DNA of 64,000 nucleotides. It comes from Marinilabiliaceae bacterium JC040 (GTDB lineage: Bacteria; Bacteroidota; Bacteroidia; Bacteroidales; Marinifilaceae). The stretch covers positions 1 through 64,000 of the forward strand of contig SNAP01000010.1 in NCBI GenBank assembly GCA_022496785.1. The letters are read 5' to 3'. The translations under genes and the position numbers were made by a program. The notes under the pieces were generated by a model. The model was not told where the DNA came from. It saw only the letters and a list, made by a program, of their open reading frames with translations, and made no database searches. Of the stretch, positions 9,356-16,602 are shown piece after piece. The stretch's first letter is position 1, and every line of letters begins with the position of its first letter.

Positions 9356-10477
9356 CTATTTTATATTTGCCATTTCTTTAAGTTCCGCTAAGTTAGCTTC
9401 TAAAGATTTCTTAACAGAATCATTTGTTTCAATTTTTATTGCTGCCTCAAAATCAGGTATAGCATCTGTTCTTTCTATTTCCACAAGAGCTTTTCCTGCT
9501 TTAATTCGAACATCTCCATCATTGTGACGTAATAGTCCAGGTAACCATTTTTTTAGCGACCATGGGCTCATCTTAACTAATTTATCGATACCTTCTATAA
9601 CAGCAGATTTATCTCCTCTTAATTGGTTGTAATATTTATACATAAGAGCTTTTTGTTCTTTTGTATAAAGAATTTCTTTTTCATAAATCCAAGGTCTTAC
9701 AACTTTTGCATTATAAGAGATTAATTTCTTTTTAAGAGTCCATCTAATCATTCTAGGAACCATAAATCTCATTCCTGCAGTACATTCTGGGTGACCAACA
9801 AAAGTAGCTACTCTACCTTTACCGCATTCTGTCATTGTAACAAAAGGGCGGTTATTAGTCATATTAGCAGGAGTACCTTCTACAATATGAACATCAGACA
9901 TCATTGTAGCTAGAGAAGTGTATTTATATTTAGAACCAGTTGCTGGAATTAATACAGGACCTTCGTAGTATTGACAATAAAGAGTATCTCTCTTAGCTAA
10001 TTCAGGGAATATCTTCTTACCAGCTTCAGTTAATACAAACTTAGCTAATCCATTTCCTCTATGGTCGTGTTCAATATCTATAGCTTCACCACCACTTAAA
10101 TTGAAAGAAGCATAATTTGGAGTGTTAGATAAGATATAAGAACCTGCACATATACCTACAACTCCCTTACCTTTTTCAACAACCATCTTTTTCACTTTCT
10201 CCATTCCTTTATTTCCAAGGCTATTAGTCTCGCTAGTACCTCCTCCACCTGGGAAAAGAATAACATCATAGTCGTCAAGACTACCATTCATAATTTCTGC
10301 AGCACTAATAACTTTTACTTTAATAGCTGGGTCAATTTTACAAGCTTCAACAGCATCTTCAATACACCATGGACTATCTCCATTTCTATTAAAAACACCT
10401 ACTTTAATTTCTTCTTTACTTTTACATGAAAATAATAACATGATAAAAGCAAGATAACAGAATACTTTTAGTTTCAT
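9356..10477 (-). CDS. BPL-N (glutamine amidotransferase-like) domain lipoprotein
   Basis: 373 residues. An N-terminal lipoprotein signal with lipobox LLFSC places Cys18 at the mature end. Residues about 25-240 look like the N-terminal domain of biotin-protein ligase (BPL-N), a DJ-1/class I glutamine amidotransferase fold: DVILFPGGGGTSE, then GVVGICAGSYILS with the nucleophile-elbow cysteine. The last 60-70 residues resemble HEAT-like helical repeats (GDVRIKAGKALVEIE). No biotin ligase domain is present, so it is not BirA. The function of such lipoproteins is not established. It precedes the phosphatase gene by one base. Confidence 0.8.
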   Translation of the reverse strand: MKLKVFCYLAFIMLLFSCKSKEEIKVGVFNRNGDSPWCIEDAVEACKIDPAIKVKVISAAEIMNGSLDDYDVILFPGGGGTSETNSLGNKGMEKVKKMVVEKGKGVVGICAGSYILSNTPNYASFNLSGGEAIDIEHDHRGNGLAKFVLTEAGKKIFPELAKRDTLYCQYYEGPVLIPATGSKYKYTSLATMMSDVHIVEGTPANMTNNRPFVTMTECGKGRVATFVGHPECTAGMRFMVPRMIRWTLKKKLISYNAKVVRPWIYEKEILYTKEQKALMYKYYNQLRGDKSAVIEGIDKLVKMSPWSLKKWLPGLLRHNDGDVRIKAGKALVEIERTDAIPDFEAAIKIETNDSVKKSLEANLAELKEMANIK

Positions 10478-10547
10478 ATCTTTAGTTTTTGGTTTAATTT
10501 AGCACTTAAATATATTACTATTATCGGCTTTAAAAAAATAATCTATT

Positions 10548-11681
10548 ATGAGTAAATACAATAAACCTAGTGGGTCTTACATAAGTTATATGAGTAATCT
10601 TGTAAAAGAGAACGGAGGAATAAACTTAGCACAAGGTATACCTGGCTTTCAACCACCTATAGAACTTCTTGATATTCTTAAAGATATTAGTCACAACGAC
10701 ATTCACCAATACGCTCCTGGAGTTGGAAATAAGAAGTTAAAACAAGAGCTAGTTAAGTTTTATTCTAAATACAAAGATTTTTCTGCTGATGATTTCTTAA
10801 TTACCAATGGAGGGACTGAAGCTATAACAATAATCTTTACTTATATTATGCAGTTATATAATAATAAGTTCAGTTGCTTAGCTTTCGATCCTGTTTATGA
10901 AGTATATAATAATCTTCCTAAAATCTTTAATAAAGATTTCTTTTCTTTTAGTTATAATGAAGATTATAGCATCGATTTTGAGAAACTAGAAAATACTATT
11001 AAGAATAATAATATTAGATTAGTTTTTATAAACACCCCTGGTAATCCTTATGGAAGATTTTGGACAAAAGAGGAATTCGATAAAATGATAGCTCTATCTC
11101 ATAAGCTTGATTTTTATATAATATTAGATGCAGTTTACAACGAGTTATATTTTAAAGAGAAGCCTTATTTACCAATGGAAAAACTCGATGATAGAATATT
11201 CTACATCAATTCTTTTTCTAAACGATTATCTGTTACAGGATGGAGAATTGGTTATTTTATTACTCATGAGAAACATCGATTAGCTCTTCAACAGATACAC
11301 GATTATATTGGTTTATGCTCTCCTTCTATCTTACAAGAAGCTTTGGCTATCTATTTAAATAAATACGATTTTGGGAACAAATATGTTGAAAATCTGAGAA
11401 TGCGTTTGAATAATGCTTATACAAAACTTCATAATGCATTAATAGATATGAATTTTGAGATTCCTAATTCGAAAGGAGGATATTTTGTTTGGGCAAAACT
11501 TCCAGAATCTTATAAAGATGGTTTTGAAACTACAATGGATTTATATACTCAAAAGAAAGTAGCCGTAATACCAGGTATTCATTTCTCAGAGAAATGTAAC
11601 AACTACCTTCGTTTGAATATAGCAAGAGAGGATGCTGAAATAGACGAAGCTATTAAGCTTATGAAAGAGTTCTTTATTTAA
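10548..11681 (+). CDS. PLP-dependent aminotransferase, class I/II
   Basis: 377 residues of fold type I. The hallmarks are YAPGVGNKKLK near 65, the pyridine-binding aspartate in YIILDAVYNELYF, and the Schiff-base lysine in NSFSKRLSVTGWRIGYF. The N-terminus GGINLAQGIPGFQPP resembles methionine/kynurenine-type aminotransferases (YbdL group) rather than AspC, but the amino-donor specificity cannot be settled. The gene is divergent from the BPL-N lipoprotein and its end lies 12 nt from the convergent transporter gene. Confidence 0.88.
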   Translation: MSKYNKPSGSYISYMSNLVKENGGINLAQGIPGFQPPIELLDILKDISHNDIHQYAPGVGNKKLKQELVKFYSKYKDFSADDFLITNGGTEAITIIFTYIMQLYNNKFSCLAFDPVYEVYNNLPKIFNKDFFSFSYNEDYSIDFEKLENTIKNNNIRLVFINTPGNPYGRFWTKEEFDKMIALSHKLDFYIILDAVYNELYFKEKPYLPMEKLDDRIFYINSFSKRLSVTGWRIGYFITHEKHRLALQQIHDYIGLCSPSILQEALAIYLNKYDFGNKYVENLRMRLNNAYTKLHNALIDMNFEIPNSKGGYFVWAKLPESYKDGFETTMDLYTQKKVAVIPGIHFSEKCNNYLRLNIAREDAEIDEAIKLMKEFFI

Positions 11682-11693
11682 TCTTTAAATTAT

Positions 11694-13352
11694 CTAAAGC
11701 ATCATAAGCTGAGCACACACAACTCTCATAAACATTGTAAGAGGGTAAACTGTTGCATAAACAACAGCAATATGTGAAATATTATATGAATCGTTCGCAA
11801 AGGCTAATGCGGTAGAATTCGTTTGAGTTCCCGACAAGACACCTACAATCGAAAAATAGTCCATCTTCATAATAAATCGAGCAATAAATGTTGCGATTAT
11901 TAATGGAATAATAGTAATTATAAAACCATATAGTATCCACATATAACCACCACTAGCAACAGCATCTACAAAACCTTGTCCAGAACCTAAACCAACAGCT
12001 GCAAGGAAAAGAGCCATACCAACTTCTCTAAGCATATAATTAGCACTTACAGTTGTATATGTTACTAGTTTATATTTCGGACCAAAACGAGCTATTAGAA
12101 TAGCAACAATTATGGGTCCACCAGCAAGTCCAAGTTTAACAGGTTGCGACATTCCAGGAATTGCAATAGGAAGAGAACCTAATAGAACACCTAAAGCTAT
12201 ACCAAAGAATATAGGGAATAGGTTTGGCTCTCTAAGTTTATTCACATAATTACCTAAAGATTTACCTAGCTTATCAATAGATTTCTCGTTACCTACAACA
12301 ATTAATCTATCACCTAGAACAATTTGTAGATTAGGATTTGGAATAAGACTCATACCTGAACGGATAATCCTTGATACATTAATTCCATATTGAGCTCTTA
12401 TCTTTAATTCTCCTAAACGTTTTCCATTTATGTTTGGCTTAGTTACCACTAATCTTCTTGATATTAAATGAGCATCCAATTTATTCCAATCGTTAAGACT
12501 CATATCTATCTTTTTACCTAATAGTTCTGCAATACTATCAGCATCAGGTATAGCAGATATAATTAATGCTCTATCTCCTTTTTTAATAATAGTTTGAGAA
12601 GATGGCACCACCATATTCCCATCTGCATGATAAAGACGAGTAAGTACTAATTTTCTATTTATAAGTTTTTCTATTTCTTTAATAGTTTTATTCACCATTG
12701 CTTCGTTGAATATTTCAACAGCCATGATATTAGGAGCATCTTTCGAGTTAGAATTTTGTTCTTCAAAATCTTTTTTCTCTTTACTTATATTTATTCTAAG
12801 AATTCTCCTCATAAATATTATAACAAGAACAACACCTACAACTCCCAATGGATACGAAACAGCATAAGCCATAGCTATTGTTGGGTCGTTGCTTCCTGTA
12901 ACTTCAAGATATGTTTGTTGAGCAGCACCTAGTCCTGGAGTGTTCGTAACGGCTCCCGACATAACTCCCACCATTGTAGATAAAGGTATATCTGCAATAA
13001 AATAAAGGATATAAGTAGTGATAGCACCAAGAATAACAATTAAAAGAGCTAGTATATTGTATTTTACTCCTCCCGATTTAAATGAAGAGAAGAATCCAGG
13101 ACCGACCTGCATTCCCAATGAATAGACAAATAGTATTAAACCAAAATCTCTTGTAAAAGAAATAACCATTGGATCTACTATCAAGCCAAAATGACTAGCT
13201 ATGATTCCTATGAATAAAATCCATGTTACCCCTAGAGATATTCCAAATATCTTAATCTTACCACACAAAATCCCTATTGCGATTACTAATCCTAATACAA
13301 CAATAGAGTGTGCTATCCCCTGTCCTATAATTAAATTCTCTAACCAATTCAT
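11694..13352 (-). CDS. AspT/YidE-family transporter with two TrkA-C (RCK_C) domains
   Basis: 552 residues from the ATG at 13352. A longer frame opens at 13388, but its first 12 residues (rich in tyrosine) do not look like a membrane protein start, while MNWLENLIIGQG does. Two halves of about five membrane helices flank two cytosolic TrkA-C-like domains around residues 205-370 (for example VVPSSQTIIKKGDRALII and VLGDRLIVVGNEKSI). Both halves carry the duplication motif GxxSGxxTNTPxL or a variant: GAVTNTPGLGAA and GTQTNSTALAFA. This is the layout of the aspartate-alanine antiporter family. Substrate unknown; an anion or amino-acid exchanger is likely. Confidence 0.85.
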   Translation of the reverse strand: MNWLENLIIGQGIAHSIVVLGLVIAIGILCGKIKIFGISLGVTWILFIGIIASHFGLIVDPMVISFTRDFGLILFVYSLGMQVGPGFFSSFKSGGVKYNILALLIVILGAITTYILYFIADIPLSTMVGVMSGAVTNTPGLGAAQQTYLEVTGSNDPTIAMAYAVSYPLGVVGVVLVIIFMRRILRINISKEKKDFEEQNSNSKDAPNIMAVEIFNEAMVNKTIKEIEKLINRKLVLTRLYHADGNMVVPSSQTIIKKGDRALIISAIPDADSIAELLGKKIDMSLNDWNKLDAHLISRRLVVTKPNINGKRLGELKIRAQYGINVSRIIRSGMSLIPNPNLQIVLGDRLIVVGNEKSIDKLGKSLGNYVNKLREPNLFPIFFGIALGVLLGSLPIAIPGMSQPVKLGLAGGPIIVAILIARFGPKYKLVTYTTVSANYMLREVGMALFLAAVGLGSGQGFVDAVASGGYMWILYGFIITIIPLIIATFIARFIMKMDYFSIVGVLSGTQTNSTALAFANDSYNISHIAVVYATVYPLTMFMRVVCAQLMML

Positions 13353-13434
13353 TTTGTAGTAATAGTATAATGTTCTTATTGGGTACAAAATTACAATAAT
13401 TACTGAGATGTGTTGTTATTAATATAATTTCTTA

Positions 13435-13475
13435 AACAAAAAAAATAGCTACAATCAGAATTTTTGTAGCTATTT
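13435..13475 (-). terminator. Terminator of the exported-protein cluster
   Basis: Perfect 12-bp inverted repeat aaatagctacaa (13443-13454) / ttgtagctattt (13464-13475), with a T-run on the minus strand. It ends the 13500-14426 gene and separates it from the AspT-like gene. Confidence 0.85.
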
Positions 13476-13499
13476 GGGGATTAGTAATTATTAAACAAA

Positions 13500-14426
13500 T
13501 CAGTCTAAAATGTTCAATTCATTAGCAATTTTATTGAATTCTTCAGCATCATTTTGAACCTTTGTTAGTAATTGAGCTGGTTTTCCAGAAACGACTTTAA
13601 TTCTAAAAAAACATGTTGAAGCTACTATTAATTCACTTGCATCATTAATAACTTTAATAGACTCTTTAATACTCATCTTATTAACAGATGTGGAATATTT
13701 ATAAAAAGAAAAGTTGTACTGTATTAAGTTCTTTTTATGAGTTATATCTATTTTGGGTAGTAAAGTATTACTTGATCCTGTTTTCATATAAACTAATATA
13801 ATTCCATTTTTTAAAATGTCATCAGTAAGAAAATTTGGGCTAAAATCGTAATAAGCTAGTTTATAATCAGTACCAACAATATTTGAATATAAACCCCAAT
13901 CAGATTTATCGATAGTAAGAAGATAAGTATTTACATTTGCATTACCTTCAGCTCCTTTTAATTCTAGACCTAGCCCCCAAACAGAAGCTAAACTACTATC
14001 TTCTGTATTTTTCTTAGGACCATAAAGAGTACAATTAGTGATATTTAAATAGTAATCACCTTCATTACCTAAATCAACAGTAGGATTTCCTTCTCCAGAA
14101 TGTATCTTTGAACCTTCAGCTCCATTTTCACCTTTATCTCCTTTTAATAATAAAGTAACAACTGAATTCCAATTATCATTTTTCAGCTTTGGACCATATA
14201 AGGTACTTGTTGTTCTATCTAAATAATAATCACCTACTAGACCAATATTATTTTCAGGATTACCCTCTCCACTATAAATTTTAGAACCATCATTTCCTGC
14301 TGGACCTATTGGACCAATGTTTCCTTGTTTACCTGCAGGACCTTCTTCTCCAGTACATGAAGAAATAGAAAAAGAGATACCTAATGCAAGTACAAGTAGT
14401 CCTATTAATTTAATTGTTTTCATCAT
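13500..14426 (-). CDS. Collagen-like lipoprotein with a duplicated module
   Basis: 308 residues. The lipoprotein signal ends in SISSC with Cys24. Then come Gly-X-Y triplets (about 27-46, GPAGKQGNIGPIGPAGNDG). A 34-residue module begins GSKIYSGEGNP at 47-80 and is repeated at 105-138 (GSKIHSGEGNP ... YYL ... LYGPK), each preceded by a glycine-rich linker. The C-terminal half has no recognised domain. Similar short collagen-like stretches with GDYYL and YGPK motifs are seen in surface lipoproteins of Bacteroidota; their role is unknown. It is the last gene of a minus-strand cluster of exported proteins. The start could also be the second Met (14423). Confidence 0.8.
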   Translation of the reverse strand: MMKTIKLIGLLVLALGISFSISSCTGEEGPAGKQGNIGPIGPAGNDGSKIYSGEGNPENNIGLVGDYYLDRTTSTLYGPKLKNDNWNSVVTLLLKGDKGENGAEGSKIHSGEGNPTVDLGNEGDYYLNITNCTLYGPKKNTEDSSLASVWGLGLELKGAEGNANVNTYLLTIDKSDWGLYSNIVGTDYKLAYYDFSPNFLTDDILKNGIILVYMKTGSSNTLLPKIDITHKKNLIQYNFSFYKYSTSVNKMSIKESIKVINDASELIVASTCFFRIKVVSGKPAQLLTKVQNDAEEFNKIANELNILD

Positions 14427-14456
14427 CTATTATTTAACCTATTAATATATCTGAAT

Positions 14457-14960
14457 CTATAATTTATACATAAGTCTAACACCTAATCTAAAGTAACTAC
14501 CACTAGAAATAGTATAAGACATTTCTGGTGCCAATAAAATTTTATCTGTTAGATCTATCTTTAAACCAGCTCCAATATTAAAACCAAAGTTCGATTCAGA
14601 AACAGAACCTCCACCTGCTAAGGCTCCGCCAAAAGCAACTTTAGGAATATCAATTTTTACAGATGTAATGTTTATACCACCTATACCATAAATAGATCCT
14701 ATTTTATCTAATTTTAGAAAGGCATAGTTTGCGTTTACGTCGAAAGCACTCCATGACACCAAGTCTTTTTCAAAGAAATATGTAAAATCACTTGTTGCAA
14801 AGAAATCCTCATTTATATCGTATGATACATTTGCACTTAATCCTAAAGATGAAATGTCTGTAGCGTAGCAAGTACCAGCTCCTACACTAAATTGAGCTTT
14901 TGTTTCTTGAGAGAATGCTAATAATATTAGCGCAATACTTAATAATAATAACTTTTTCAT
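14457..14960 (-). CDS. Small outer-membrane beta-barrel protein
   Basis: 167 residues with a signal peptide ending ETKAQ (about 22). The mature part alternates polar and hydrophobic residues, has many glycines and aromatic pairs, and ends RLGVRLMYKL, as expected for an eight-stranded outer-membrane barrel of the OmpX/OmpA or PF13568 type. It lies 30 nt upstream of the collagen-like lipoprotein gene and 40 nt downstream of the lipoprotein at 15001-15672. No enzymatic motif is seen. Confidence 0.72.
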   Translation of the reverse strand: MKKLLLLSIALILLAFSQETKAQFSVGAGTCYATDISSLGLSANVSYDINEDFFATSDFTYFFEKDLVSWSAFDVNANYAFLKLDKIGSIYGIGGINITSVKIDIPKVAFGGALAGGGSVSESNFGFNIGAGLKIDLTDKILLAPEMSYTISSGSYFRLGVRLMYKL

Positions 14961-15000
14961 AATTGTATGTTTTTTATTGTTTGATTGATTTCTATATTAA

Positions 15001-15672
15001 TTATTCTTGGCTGCTTTGGATATTATAATTTGGAAGATTGAAATATTTTGAATCTACATCTATATTGAATTTTATATCTGTAGCAAATACATTTATTACC
15101 ATATTACCTATAGTACTAACAGTTTTAAGACATACACCTTTATATATCCACTGCTTTACTCCCATTGTTAGCCATACTTCACAATCGTATCCTTTATATT
15201 GTTCATTTTCTAATTGTTCACCCCCCATAGAAAGCATCATTTTTCTACCAGCTTCAAGAGCACTTAATTTATTTGTTCTCATAAATTCAGCTAATGGATC
15301 TTTTCTGTAGTAAATAACTGTATTTTCATAATCCACACTATAAAGATTCTCATTATCAATTTTTTCTGTATTGTGGTATGAATTATTAATTACTTTCTTA
15401 GGTACTCCAGGAATTGAGATTGTAATAGTTTCATTCTTTTCTTCATTATTCAATTCTAGTGCTCCCCAATTTTTAAAATATAAATCTTGCACTCCTTCTC
15501 CTTGAATTATACCTGCACCATTATTACCTGAGATTGTTATTTCATAGTGGATTATACCAGATTTAACATCATAACGTTTTAATCCATCACTATCAGTATT
15601 TTCTGATTTACTACACGAGAACATAGACAGTACAAGTACTGCTAAAACTAAATTTGTAAATAATCTTTTCAT
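15001..15672 (-). CDS. Putative lipoprotein, tandem paralogue A
   Basis: 223 residues with lipobox SMFSC (Cys20). I do not recognise a named domain. It is clearly related to the next gene upstream: both read (K)RY.(V/I)KSG.I.Y near the start, then FKNWG, YSVDY, a GG motif after S(M)G, GY(D/Q)CEVW, KQWIYKG and (F)NLP at similar positions. The pattern resembles DUF4412-like periplasmic proteins that end in a small beta domain, but that is a guess. Lipidation here but not in the paralogue suggests one is membrane-anchored and the other soluble. Confidence 0.72.
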   Translation of the reverse strand: MKRLFTNLVLAVLVLSMFSCSKSENTDSDGLKRYDVKSGIIHYEITISGNNGAGIIQGEGVQDLYFKNWGALELNNEEKNETITISIPGVPKKVINNSYHNTEKIDNENLYSVDYENTVIYYRKDPLAEFMRTNKLSALEAGRKMMLSMGGEQLENEQYKGYDCEVWLTMGVKQWIYKGVCLKTVSTIGNMVINVFATDIKFNIDVDSKYFNLPNYNIQSSQE

Positions 15673-15700
15673 CTTTTAAAATTTTATATCATTATTGTTT

Positions 15701-16372
15701 TTATTCAAAAATCGGCTCTTCTTTAGTTCTTGGAAAATCTGGTAAATTGAATACAGAATTAGAAACATGGCAATTGAATTCCACACTTATTGCTTCCTTT
15801 ATCATTGTCACCCCCATTTTCTTAGATTCAACCTTTAATACTATTCCTTTATAAATCCATTGTTTTCCAATTGGCATTTCCCAAACCTCACATTGATATC
15901 CCTTAATATTTTCTTTACCAACAACTTTTCCACCCATAGATTCCAAAGTCTGTCTACCAAATTCCTCAGCAGTCATATTCTTTCCATTTTCAGCTAAACT
16001 AGATAGAAGCATATCTTTATGTTCTGATATTTCTTTATTTAGATAGTCTACAGAATACGATATATTATCCTTTAATATCTCTTTAGTATGTGTTTTCTCT
16101 TCTTCTGTTTTTTTAACACCAAAGACATTAATATTCATCTTTTGAATAGATTTTTCTTCAATAACTTCCCATCTTCCCCAATTCTTAAAATGAACTATTT
16201 CTTTTCCTTTACCTTCAGATTTACATCCTAAAATATTACTTGATATTTTACTGGTATAAATAATTTTACCACTTTTTATACTGTAACGTTTCACACTCTT
16301 TTGAGCATATATATTTGTACTTATCGAACATCCTAAGAATATAATTATGAACTTTAGTGTTAGATTTTTCAT
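15701..16372 (-). CDS. Putative secreted protein, tandem paralogue B
   Basis: 223 residues with a signal peptide ending TNIYAQ (about 24) and no lipobox cysteine at the usual place. It shares with paralogue A the motifs RYSIKSGKIIY, HFKNWG, SYSVDY, SMGG, GYQCEVW and KQWIYKG, so the pair arose by duplication. It is the first gene of the minus-strand cluster and is divergent from the hybrid sensor gene across about 230 bases. Function unknown. Confidence 0.7.
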   Translation of the reverse strand: MKNLTLKFIIIFLGCSISTNIYAQKSVKRYSIKSGKIIYTSKISSNILGCKSEGKGKEIVHFKNWGRWEVIEEKSIQKMNINVFGVKKTEEEKTHTKEILKDNISYSVDYLNKEISEHKDMLLSSLAENGKNMTAEEFGRQTLESMGGKVVGKENIKGYQCEVWEMPIGKQWIYKGIVLKVESKKMGVTMIKEAISVEFNCHVSNSVFNLPDFPRTKEEPIFE

Positions 16373-16562
16373 TTTGATTTTTTTAAAGTATTATAAGTTG
16401 TTTTCCTGCAGCAAAGATTATTAAGTTTCTCTATTACAGCCTTATCTATACTTCTCAAAGAATAGCACTTTTCTTACAGGTGTTAATTTTGTGCTAGGAA
16501 TATGTTTAAAATGTACTATCTTTTTAAATTATAGTATTAAGTATATATTGAGAATAAATACA

Positions 16563-16570
16563 TATGTTTG
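16563..16570 (+). promoter_or_regulatory. Possible -7 box of the hybrid sensor gene
   Basis: TATGTTTG fits TAnnTTTG but no good TTG element is found 19-21 bases upstream. If used, transcription begins near 16576. That would exclude the upstream ATG at 16564 and support the start at 16603. Confidence 0.35.
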
Positions 16571-16602
16571 TAAAAGATATATTGATATATAAATACCCTC
16601 TT

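Noticed and set aside
9356-10477. Biotin-protein ligase BirA
   Set aside because: Only the BPL-N amidotransferase-like domain is present; the ligase GRGRxG motif is absent and a lipoprotein signal is present.
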